DNA of 20,182 bases from an uncultured Polymorphobacter sp. (GTDB taxonomy: Bacteria > Pseudomonadota > Alphaproteobacteria > Sphingomonadales > Sphingomonadaceae). Location of the stretch: NCBI GenBank assembly GCA_937871645.1, contig CALMPZ010000448.1:1-20182 (forward strand), read 5' to 3'. The position numbers were made by a program, and so were the translations under genes. This document shows, piece after piece, positions 1 through 6,138 of the stretch. Each line of letters opens with the position of its first letter. Positions within the stretch are counted from its first letter, which is position 1. Under the pieces are notes generated by a model, which saw nothing but the letters and a program-made list of their open reading frames with translations, did no database searches and was not told the DNA's origin.

Positions 1-786
1 GTCACGGCCGCCCGTGCGACGCCGCGCGGCAGCTTCGGCGTCGCGCTCGGCTGGGACGCGCAGCGCGGCCAGCCGACTGCGGCGGTCAGCGCCGAACGGC
101 GCGTCGGCCCGGTTTCGCTGATCGGCAATGCCGGCATCGATGCCGGCGGCTGGCAGATCGGCTTCGGGATATCGGCGGCGCTTTATCGCGACCCGCAAAA
201 GGGCTACGCGCTCGCCGAGCATGGCATGGGGCGCAGCGGTAGCGTGTTGCCGCATGTGTTTGCCGACCGCGACGGCGACGGGCTGCAGGGCACCGACGAA
301 CCCGATATCGCTGGCGCGAAGTTTCTCGTCGACAGCAGCATGCGCCGCGAAGTCACCGGCGCCGATGGCCGGTCGCGCATCGGCGGGCTGACACCCGGCC
401 GCCCGCTCGACATGGAACTGCAACTGGCATCACTGCCCGACCTCAACCTGCGACCGGCCCAGCCAGGGGTTTCGGTGACGGTGCGCGCTGGCCAGGCGCT
501 CGAAGTCGCGGTGCCGCTACGCCCGACCGGCGAAGTCGAAGCGCAAGTCATCGCATTGCGCGGCGATGTCGAGCAAGCCCTGGCCGGTGTCGAAGTCGAA
601 TTGCGCGACGCCGGCGGTCGCACTGTGGCGAAGGTCAACAGCGACTTCGAGGGCCTCGTCTATTTCGACGGCGTCATCCATGGCCGCTACCGGCTGGTCG
701 CTGCCGGTGCCGACAAGCCGGTCGATGTCGAGCTGTCGGCGGCAGCGCAATTTGCCAGCGGCGGCGTGCTGACCATCCGGCGCTAG
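1..786 (+). CDS. C-terminal part of a large outer-membrane/surface protein (usher-like barrel plus Ig/prealbumin-like domains), 5' truncated
   Basis: The frame is open from base 1 to the TAG at 784-786, so only the last 261 residues are visible. The first ~75 residues alternate polar and hydrophobic positions with many Gly, like strands of an outer-membrane barrel. Next comes a calcium-loop-like DRDGDG motif (about residue 90) followed by two compact beta domains. The second contains GVEVELRDAGGRTVAK and ends in GRYRLVAAG, the usual look of carboxypeptidase-regulatory/prealbumin-like folds. This layout resembles the C-terminus of usher-like proteins of chaperone-usher systems or large adhesins. 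That is family-level resemblance, not firm identification. No terminator is evident before the next promoter region. The ATG at 226 is internal, not a start. Confidence 0.6.
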   Translation, partial: VTAARATPRGSFGVALGWDAQRGQPTAAVSAERRVGPVSLIGNAGIDAGGWQIGFGISAALYRDPQKGYALAEHGMGRSGSVLPHVFADRDGDGLQGTDEPDIAGAKFLVDSSMRREVTGADGRSRIGGLTPGRPLDMELQLASLPDLNLRPAQPGVSVTVRAGQALEVAVPLRPTGEVEAQVIALRGDVEQALAGVEVELRDAGGRTVAKVNSDFEGLVYFDGVIHGRYRLVAAGADKPVDVELSAAAQFASGGVLTIRR

Positions 787-820
787 CCACGCGGAAACCC
801 GCAAAATTCAAACAACTTCG

Positions 821-852
821 TTGCGGAATGCGAATTTCTTTGCATAATGCAA
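821..852. promoter_or_regulatory. LuxO-type activator sites upstream of the H-NOX operon
   Basis: Positions 840-852 read TTGCATAATGCAA, a perfect 6-1-6 palindrome. It matches the form TTGCA-WWW-TGCAA that I recall as the Vibrio LuxO binding consensus. A weaker copy, TTGCGGAATGCGA, lies at 821-833, 19 bp away (about two helical turns). The sites lie upstream of a sigma-54 promoter and of a LuxO-like regulator gene. Binding by that regulator is inference. Confidence 0.6.
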
Positions 853-885
853 GAATGCATGCGCCTGCTGCGCTGTGCAACGATT

Positions 886-900
886 TGGCACATGGATTGC
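886..900 (+). promoter_or_regulatory. sigma-54 (-24/-12) promoter for the H-NOX/response-regulator operon
   Basis: TGGCAC at 886-891 and TTGC at 897-900 match the -24/-12 elements recognised by sigma-54. The invariant GG (887-888) and GC (899-900) are separated by exactly 10 bases. Transcription would start near 912 and leave a leader of about 43 nt before the ATG at 955. The second gene of the operon is itself a sigma-54 activator, which suggests autoregulation. Confidence 0.75.
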
Positions 901-954
901 ATTGCGCTGGGGGTCCGGGACATCAGGTTTTGGAGTTCCAGGGAAAAGTCGGAC

Positions 955-1500
955 ATGAAGGGCATCATATTCACCGAGCTGGTCGGGTTTCTGGAGGATC
1001 GCTACGGCATCGAGTTTGCCGATGCGGTCATCACCGGCAGCGACCTTGAAAACGACGGCGCGTTCACGCGTGTCGGCAACTATCCGAGCCAGGATGCGCT
1101 GACAATGGTTACCGCCGCTGCGCAACTCAGCGGCACAGAGGTCGCGCAGATCTGCGAGGACTATGGCAGTTGGCTGTTTGGACGCTTCAAAGTGCTGTTC
1201 CCGGACATCATGGCGCGCTACCCGACCGCCGAGGCGCTGTTGCTGCACGTCGGCTCGCATATCCACGAAGAAGTCCGCGTGCTGTATCCCGATGCGCGGC
1301 CGCCACAGATCGAAACCGTGGTTGACGGCGCGCGGATGTCGGTCAGCTACCGCTCGCACCGCCCGATGGCGCATATCGCCTATGGCCTGATCCGCGCTTG
1401 TCTGGCGAGCTACGGCGATACGCGCCAGTTGCGCTGGGCCGAAGGCGCGCATGCCGACGCCGCCAGCTTTATCATTGCGGCCGGAGTTGCACGTCCATGA
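955..1500 (+). CDS. H-NOX (heme-nitric oxide/oxygen binding) sensor protein
   Basis: This is a stand-alone heme-binding sensor of 181 residues, the usual length for bacterial H-NOX. It begins MKGIIFTEL, the typical family start. The proximal heme ligand is most likely His104 in IHEEV, followed by a conserved Pro (112). The Y-x-S-x-R heme-propionate motif is Tyr132-Ser134-Arg136. The position matching the distal Tyr140 of the Thermoanaerobacter O2-binding protein is Ile141, so NO selectivity is expected (inference). The frame is open further upstream to 847. The ATG at 955 was chosen because it gives the canonical N-terminus and because the sigma-54 promoter lies inside the extension. The stop overlaps the start of the response regulator by 4 bases (ATGA), so the two are translationally coupled. 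Confidence 0.93.
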   Translation: MKGIIFTELVGFLEDRYGIEFADAVITGSDLENDGAFTRVGNYPSQDALTMVTAAAQLSGTEVAQICEDYGSWLFGRFKVLFPDIMARYPTAEALLLHVGSHIHEEVRVLYPDARPPQIETVVDGARMSVSYRSHRPMAHIAYGLIRACLASYGDTRQLRWAEGAHADAASFIIAAGVARP

Positions 1501-2909
1501 CGCCCATCGTTGCCGCGCGCATTCTGGTTGTCGAAGACATCGCGTCGCTCGCGATGACCTATGCCGCGCACCTCGAAGGGGTCGGCCACAGCGTCGATGT
1601 TGCCGACAGCGGCGCAGCGGCGCGCCAGCTCATCGAACGCGCGACGGCACCCTATGATGTCGTGCTGCTCGACTTGCAGCTGCCCGATTGCGACGGCCTC
1701 GACTGGCTGGCAGCGCAGCCCGAGCTTGCCGAAAACAGCAGCATCATCGTCATCACCTCGGACGGCTCGATCAAGCGCGCCATCGCCGCGATGCGGCTCG
1801 GCACCTACGACTTCCTGGTCAAGCCGCTGGCGGCCGAGCGCCTGCTCACCACCGTCCGCAACGCCGCCGAGCGCCATGTGCTCGCCGAAGAGGTCAAGGT
1901 CGTGCGCTCGTTGAGCGCGCGCGACAGCTTCCAGGGCTTCATCGGCCGCTCGAACGCGATGCAGGTGGTGTACCGTGCCGTCGAAAGCGTCGCCGATTCA
2001 AAGGCCACGGTGTTCATCACTGGCGAAAGCGGCACCGGCAAGGAAGTCGCCGCCGAATCGATCCACCGCAGCAGCCGGCGCAGCGAGCGGCCGTTCGTCG
2101 CGATCAACTGCGGCGCCATCCCCGAAAACCTGCTCGAATCGGAGCTTTTCGGCCATATCAAGGGCGCATTCACCGGTGCCATCGAAAACCGGCTCGGCGC
2201 CGCCAAGGAAGCCGATGGCGGCACGCTGTTCCTCGATGAAATCTGCGAGATGGAGCTCAAGCTGCAGGTCAAGCTGTTGCGCTTCCTGCAGACCGGCATG
2301 ATCCAGCGCGTCGGCAGCAGCAAGCCCGAGCCTGTCGATGTCCGCGTCATCTGCGCCACCAACCGCGACCCCGCCGCCGAAGTCGCCGCCGGCCGCTTCC
2401 GCGAGGACCTGTTCTACCGGCTAGCAGTAATTCCGCTCGAAATGCCGGCGCTGCGCGAACGCGGCGGCGACATCGTCCAGCTTGCACAGGCGTTCCTCGA
2501 CCGCTTCGCGCGCGAAGAACGCAAACAGTTCGATCCGCTTTCGCTTGATGTGCAAGCCAGGCTCAACGCGCACAACTGGCCGGGCAATGTCCGCGAATTG
2601 CAGAATGTCATCCGCCGCGCCGTCGTGATGTCCGAAGGGCCAGCGCTCAAGATCGCCGATTTCGCCGTGGCACCGCCGCGCATGACGACGAGCGCCGCGC
2701 CGCTGCTGGCGACCCCCGCGCCGCACGCCGGCAAACTGCCCGGGCTCGACAGCTTGTCGGGCATGACGCTCGATGCCATCGAACGGCTGGTCATCGACAA
2801 CGCCATCGAAGCCGCCGGCGGCAGTTTGCCAGCCGCCGCGCGCAGCCTCGGCATCAGCCCGTCGACGCTGTACCGCAAACGCGAACGCTGGGCCGACGTC
2901 GCCGCCTGA
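1497..2909 (+). CDS. sigma-54-dependent response regulator, LuxO/NtrC type
   Basis: This 470-residue transcriptional activator has three domains. The receiver (about 1-125) has acidic pocket Glu13/Asp14, phosphoacceptor Asp59, Thr87 and Lys109. The AAA+ domain (about 145-380) has Walker A GESGTGKE at 176-183, the sigma-54 contact loop GAFTGA at 223-228, Walker B GGTLFLDE at 241-248, the arginine-finger region near 301-309 and WPGNVREL at 361-368. A Fis-type helix-turn-helix occupies about 440-465. All residues for phosphorylation and open-complex formation are present. The N-terminus (ILVVEDIASLAMTY) resembles LuxO more than NtrC. The gene starts in an ATGA overlap with the H-NOX gene. In vibrios, H-NOX feeds a kinase (HqsK/HnoK) that reaches LuxO through LuxU; here the two ends of such a chain are adjacent, but no kinase or phosphotransferase is in the window. 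Confidence 0.92.
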   Translation: MTPIVAARILVVEDIASLAMTYAAHLEGVGHSVDVADSGAAARQLIERATAPYDVVLLDLQLPDCDGLDWLAAQPELAENSSIIVITSDGSIKRAIAAMRLGTYDFLVKPLAAERLLTTVRNAAERHVLAEEVKVVRSLSARDSFQGFIGRSNAMQVVYRAVESVADSKATVFITGESGTGKEVAAESIHRSSRRSERPFVAINCGAIPENLLESELFGHIKGAFTGAIENRLGAAKEADGGTLFLDEICEMELKLQVKLLRFLQTGMIQRVGSSKPEPVDVRVICATNRDPAAEVAAGRFREDLFYRLAVIPLEMPALRERGGDIVQLAQAFLDRFAREERKQFDPLSLDVQARLNAHNWPGNVRELQNVIRRAVVMSEGPALKIADFAVAPPRMTTSAAPLLATPAPHAGKLPGLDSLSGMTLDAIERLVIDNAIEAAGGSLPAAARSLGISPSTLYRKRERWADVAA

Positions 2910-2914
2910 CGCGG

Positions 2915-4129
2915 TCAAGGCGTGGTAAAGCGTCCGGCGCCGAAGTCACCGCCCGCCAGCAACGACGGTGCACCACTCAGCTGCCGCGCCACCGCCTCGC
3001 CGATTGCCGCCGAATGCTTGAAGCCATGGCCCGAGCAAGCCGACACCAGCGTCACCGGCGTATCGGCCAGATCATCGATGACGAAGCGGCTGTCGGGCGT
3101 GACGGTGTAGATGCAGGCTTGCGATAGGGCGCCGGTCGCCGTGACGCCGTTGATGCGCCCCTCGACATGGCGCGCATGAAACGCCGCGGACTCGCCCGCG
3201 CCGATGCTGCGCCAGTCACTGTCGGGATCGACGGTGGCGCGATAATATTCGGTAGCGCATTTGAGTAACGCGGCGCCTGGCAGCGGCGGAAAGCCGTAAA
3301 GCTGGTCCTCGGCGTCGGCGCCGTAGCTCCAGATGAACACCGGTGCGGCACCCGGCGCGAAGCGTTCGGGCGCGGTGACGGGCAGCCAGTGCAGCAGCTG
3401 CCGGTAGACCTGGAACCTCGGGCGCAACGCGGCACCGGCAAAGTCGCCGACCCAGGCCCCTGCCGCAACCACTGCACGGGCGGCGTGGAAATTGCCCGCA
3501 GACGTTTCGATGCGTACCCCGGCGCCGTCGGGAACAATGGCATGCACGCTGGTATCAAGCTGCAGCGCCGCGCCCAATCGTCGCGCCTCATGCAACTGCG
3601 CAGCAATGCAGCTTTCGGGGATCACATAGCCGCCGCCGGGTTCGTAATAGCAAGTCTCGTCACCGCGCAGCGCGAACTGCGGGAAGCGCCGTGCGGTTTC
3701 GGTCGCGCCGGGCACTTCATGAACGATGCCGAACTGCTGCGCCGTTGCAATGGTCGCCGCGACAAAGCCGGGCGTGCCGTGCATTTCGGCGCGCGCCTCG
3801 GGTGCTGCAATCGCCAGAAAACCGCAGCGTTCGATCAGGCGCGTGCCGGTTGCGGCCTCAAGCTCGTCCCAGATCGCATGCGACCGCAGCACCAGTGGCA
3901 CATAGGCTGCGCCCTCGCCGATCGCCTGCCGCGTGATGCGGGTTTCGCCGTGGCTCGACCCGAAGCTATGCGGCGGCGTGAAGCGGTCGACGCCGATGGC
4001 GCGCACGCCGCGCCTGGCCAATTGATACAAAGTCGCCGCGCCCATCGCCCCCAAGCCGATGACCGCGACATCGAAGGCGGGTGCGGCAGCGGTCAGCGCA
4101 AGCCGCCGCTGCGTTGTGCAGCACGCCAA
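2915..4129 (-). CDS. solA: FAD-dependent amino acid oxidase, N-methyl-L-tryptophan oxidase/monomeric sarcosine oxidase family
   Basis: The enzyme oxidises an N-methyl or secondary amine of an amino acid to imine/aldehyde plus H2O2. The N-terminal dinucleotide-binding motif is FDVAVIGLGAMG, followed by an acidic turn (VDRF) and the family stretch PPHSFGSSHGETRI. Near the C-terminus, CIYTVTPDSRFVIDD contains the cysteine that covalently binds FAD in this family, and GHGFKHSAAIGE closes the flavin site. The start is uncertain. The frame is open to an ATG at 4228 (437 aa), but that reaches 136 bases into the DUF2244 gene. The TTG at 4129 gives 404 aa, nearer the usual 370-390, and overlaps DUF2244 by 37 bases. 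The 3' end converges on the response regulator gene with a 5-base gap. The exact substrate cannot be read from sequence, so the symbol is tentative. Confidence 0.82.
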   Translation of the reverse strand: MACCTTQRRLALTAAAPAFDVAVIGLGAMGAATLYQLARRGVRAIGVDRFTPPHSFGSSHGETRITRQAIGEGAAYVPLVLRSHAIWDELEAATGTRLIERCGFLAIAAPEARAEMHGTPGFVAATIATAQQFGIVHEVPGATETARRFPQFALRGDETCYYEPGGGYVIPESCIAAQLHEARRLGAALQLDTSVHAIVPDGAGVRIETSAGNFHAARAVVAAGAWVGDFAGAALRPRFQVYRQLLHWLPVTAPERFAPGAAPVFIWSYGADAEDQLYGFPPLPGAALLKCATEYYRATVDPDSDWRSIGAGESAAFHARHVEGRINGVTATGALSQACIYTVTPDSRFVIDDLADTPVTLVSACSGHGFKHSAAIGEAVARQLSGAPSLLAGGDFGAGRFTTP

Positions 4130-4578
4130 CGCGCCAGCCCGCCCGCCAGAACCGGATACAAGGCCTCGCGCTCGGCCGGCGACAGGAACGCACCGACGCT
4201 GGCACGCTGCGCGCCGCTCGCCAGCCACAAGCGGTTCTGGCCTTCGGAGATGCGTTCGAGCTGCGCGAAAGTGCGGTCGGGGTCAAAGCGGATCGGCTGG
4301 CGCTGGCCGTATGGGCTGACACGGCACAAGGTCAGCCAGCCGTCTTCGATGCGCAGCCATTCATAGGCGCGGCCCGACCGGTAACTGGCACGAAACGCCC
4401 ATGACAGCAGCAGCACATCGGCGATCATGAAGGGAATGACCGGCCAGGCGCCAAGGAACAGCAACCGTACCCCCATCAGCAGGAACACCCCGCCGACTCC
4501 GGCAATCAGCCAGCGGCTGTGGCGCCGGTCGAGCGACCGGTTGGGGGTGAGCGTCAGATCGATAGCTGCCGGGGCCAT
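4093..4578 (-). CDS. DUF2244 family inner-membrane protein
   Basis: This small membrane protein of unknown function has 161 residues if started at the ATG at 4578, the normal size for DUF2244. After the family-like opening IDLTLTPNRSL there are two adjacent hydrophobic segments (about residues 24-43 and 46-63) forming a helical hairpin. A soluble domain follows (YEWLRIEDGWLTLCRVSPYG). DUF2244 proteins are common beside nth in alphaproteobacteria, as here. The frame can be extended to an in-frame ATG at 4641, but that codon lies across the start of nth on the other strand, so 4578 is preferred. The 3' end overlaps the downstream oxidase gene, suggesting co-transcription. Confidence 0.8.
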   Translation of the reverse strand: MAPAAIDLTLTPNRSLDRRHSRWLIAGVGGVFLLMGVRLLFLGAWPVIPFMIADVLLLSWAFRASYRSGRAYEWLRIEDGWLTLCRVSPYGQRQPIRFDPDRTFAQLERISEGQNRLWLASGAQRASVGAFLSPAEREALYPVLAGGLARWRAAQRSGGLR

Positions 4579-4639
4579 GACGCGGTCATAGCGCGACGCC
4601 GCGCGCCATGCGATAGCGATGTCGCCAACAGGATGAGCC
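4579..4639. promoter_or_regulatory. short divergent promoter region between DUF2244 and nth
   Basis: The 61 bases between the two divergent start codons must hold both promoters and the ribosome binding sites, unless the promoters reach into the coding regions. A GGATGAG ribosome binding site (4631-4637) precedes nth. I see no clear -35/-10 pair. Confidence 0.4.
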
Positions 4640-5281
4640 ATGACGCCGCAGCAGATTGAAACGATGTTCGCCAGGCTCGCCGCCGCCAACCCGGCGCCCG
4701 AAACCGAGCTGGCCTTTGTCAACGCCTATACGCTGCTGGTGGCGGTGGTGCTGTCGGCACAGGCGACCGATGTCGGCGTCAACAGGGCCACCGCCAAGCT
4801 GTTCGAAACCGTGCAGACGCCGCAGGCAATGCTCGACCTTGGCGAGGAAGGCCTGCGCCGGCACATCCGCACCATCGGGCTGTTCAACACCAAGGCCAAG
4901 AACGTCATCGCGCTGAGCGCATCACTGGTCGCCAACTACGGCGGCGAGGTGCCGAACGACCGTGACGCGCTCGAAGCACTGCCGGGGGTCGGCCGCAAGA
5001 CCGCCAATGTCGTGCTCAACGTCGCTTTCGGTGCCGAAACCTGCGCCGTCGACACGCACATCTTTCGCGTCGCCAATCGCACCGGGCTGGCGCCGGGCAA
5101 GAATGTCCGCAGCGTCGAAGACGGATTGATGGCGGTCATCCCCCCCGCCTACCGCCGCCACGCGCATCACTGGCTGATCCTGCACGGGCGCTATGTCTGC
5201 AAGGCGCGCACGCCCGAATGCTGGCGCTGCCCGATTGCCGATCTGTGCGACTTTGCCGGAAAATCCCCCGCACCATGCTGA
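4640..5281 (+). CDS. nth: endonuclease III, DNA glycosylase/AP lyase
   Basis: This base-excision repair enzyme removes oxidised pyrimidines and cleaves the resulting abasic site. The protein has 213 residues. The helix-hairpin-helix is LPGVGRKTANVVL with catalytic Lys120, followed by the Gly/Pro-Asp segment with catalytic Asp138 in CAVDTHIFR. The C-terminal [4Fe-4S] cluster motif C-x6-C-x2-C-x5-C is complete at Cys187, 194, 197 and 203. These positions coincide with those I know for the E. coli enzyme, which supports the ATG at 4640. A ribosome binding site GGATGAG lies just upstream. The gene is divergent from the DUF2244 gene. Confidence 0.97.
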   Translation: MTPQQIETMFARLAAANPAPETELAFVNAYTLLVAVVLSAQATDVGVNRATAKLFETVQTPQAMLDLGEEGLRRHIRTIGLFNTKAKNVIALSASLVANYGGEVPNDRDALEALPGVGRKTANVVLNVAFGAETCAVDTHIFRVANRTGLAPGKNVRSVEDGLMAVIPPAYRRHAHHWLILHGRYVCKARTPECWRCPIADLCDFAGKSPAPC

Positions 5282-5348
5282 GCCGCACCGCCATTGCACG
5301 CCGGGGCGATTGTCTGGCATGATACGGCATATCCATGGGAGAGATGAG

Positions 5349-5756
5349 ATGCGGCGAATTCATTGGCAACTCGGGGTCATCGTCGGCGCGTCGCTAGTGC
5401 TGGCGGCGTGCACCGAAACCAAGCCCAAACCCGCCGTGGCCGTAGCGCCGCCCGCCGCAGCCGGTGCGCAGATGTGCGTGCGACTGACGCAGATCCGTGA
5501 ATCGCGCGTCGTCAGCGACAGCATCATCGATTTCATCATGAACGACGGCAGCACCTATCGGAACACGCTGCCGTTCCCGTGTCCCGGCCTCGCGATCAAC
5601 CGGGCGTTCGGCTATGAAACCAGCATCAATGACCTGTGCTCGGTCAACACCATCACGGTGATCGTCCAGGGTGGCGGCCCGGTGAAGGGTTCGATTTGCG
5701 GCCTCGGCCAATTCATCCCCTACACCCCGCCGCCCAAGGCGACGCCGGTCAAATAG
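5349..5756 (+). CDS. small lipoprotein, DUF6491-like
   Basis: The 135-residue protein has a lipoprotein signal peptide ending in the lipobox LAAC (Cys21), followed by a Pro/Ala-rich linker and a small domain with paired cysteines. It contains RLTQIRESRVVSDSIIDF and YRNTLPFPCPGL, which fit the DUF6491 family found in sphingomonads and relatives; the function is unknown. Cleavage would leave Thr at +2, predicting an outer-membrane location. The ATG at 5349 was chosen because GGGAGAG (5337-5343) sits just upstream and the signal peptide starts there; an in-frame ATG at 5319 is less likely. The gene follows nth with a 67-base gap. Confidence 0.78.
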   Translation: MRRIHWQLGVIVGASLVLAACTETKPKPAVAVAPPAAAGAQMCVRLTQIRESRVVSDSIIDFIMNDGSTYRNTLPFPCPGLAINRAFGYETSINDLCSVNTITVIVQGGGPVKGSICGLGQFIPYTPPPKATPVK

Positions 5757-5799
5757 GCCCGGCGCGCAACCCATCGCACCGGTTCCTGCACCAAGACAC

Positions 5800-5836
5800 T
5801 GGCGCTTGCGCCAAAGCCTTGCTAAGCGCTTCGCTT
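5800..5836 (+). other. two short hairpins in the leader of tRNA-Arg
   Basis: In the 83 bases between the lipoprotein gene and the tRNA there are two short inverted repeats, TGGCGCTTGCGCCA (5800-5813) and AAGCG-CTT-CGCTT (5824-5836). They may form a weak terminator for the upstream gene or structure in the tRNA precursor. There is no U-tract. Confidence 0.3.
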
Positions 5837-5839
5837 GCT

Positions 5840-5916
5840 GCACCCGTAGCTCAGCTGGATAGAGCACTGCCCTCCGAAGGCAGGGGTCGGGGGTTCGAAT
5901 CTCTCCGGGTGCACCA
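5840..5916 (+). tRNA. tRNA-Arg (anticodon CCG)
   Basis: A complete 77-nt tRNA including an encoded CCA end (5914-5916). The acceptor stem GCACCCG (5840-5846) pairs with CGGGTGC (5906-5912), with discriminator A5913. The anticodon stem CTGCC/GGCAG encloses the loop CTCCGAA, giving anticodon CCG at 5874-5876, which reads CGG (Arg). The T-loop GGTTCGAAT is canonical. The gene stands alone between a lipoprotein gene and the amine operon, a common type of integration site. Confidence 0.97.
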
Positions 5917-5940
5917 TTTCTGGACAAAAGTAAGAACTTC

Positions 5941-5965
5941 GCCGTCGCCGCTGGGTAGCGACGGC
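5941..5965 (+). terminator. hairpin downstream of tRNA-Arg, terminator-like
   Basis: GCCGTCGC (5941-5948) and GCGACGGC (5958-5965) form a perfect 8-bp stem with a 9-base loop, 24 bases after the tRNA end. No run of T follows, so it is not a classic intrinsic terminator. It may end or protect the tRNA transcript. Confidence 0.45.
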
Positions 5966-6082
5966 ATGTTCCAGTGCAGCTGCTGGTCCCCGAATGTCAA
6001 TGCGGTGCGCCTCTTCGTCCGGACAATTCAAGCCGAACATTCCGACATATCCGGCCAGTTTCACCGGCATCATTCAGCGGGA

Positions 6083-6129
6083 TTGACTCAGTTTTCGTTT
6101 TTTATATCATCCATGTGATATAAAAAACG
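6083..6129 (+). promoter_or_regulatory. promoter with overlapping 14-bp inverted-repeat operator for the amine/aldehyde operon
   Basis: A sigma-70-like promoter reads TTGACT (6083-6088), 16 bases, then TATCAT (6105-6110). Overlapping its -10 is a perfect inverted repeat: CGTTTTTTATATCA (6096-6109), a 6-base spacer, then TGATATAAAAAACG (6116-6129). It is strikingly AT-rich against its surroundings and ends just before GGAGG (6129-6133), the ribosome binding site. A TetR-family gene is the second gene of the operon, so this is the obvious candidate operator for autorepression (inference). The rest of 5966-6082 shows nothing else I recognise. Confidence 0.75.
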
Positions 6130-6138
6130 GAGGCTGTG

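Noticed and set aside
3389..4366. Plus-strand 325-codon frame opposite the oxidase and DUF2244 genes
   Set aside because: Shadow of two well-supported minus-strand genes; the translation has no family features.
5394..5927. Minus-strand open frame with [20 protein letters not shown]
   Set aside because: This is the antisense translation of the tRNA-Arg, a well-known false protein in databases; it also covers the lipoprotein gene.
5822..6073. Minus-strand frame with [20 protein letters not shown]
   Set aside because: It too is read through the antisense of the tRNA and has no own coding signal.
6096..6129. Reading the inverted repeat as an intrinsic terminator
   Set aside because: The stem is AT-rich, overlaps a promoter -10 and lies directly before a ribosome binding site; an operator explains it better.
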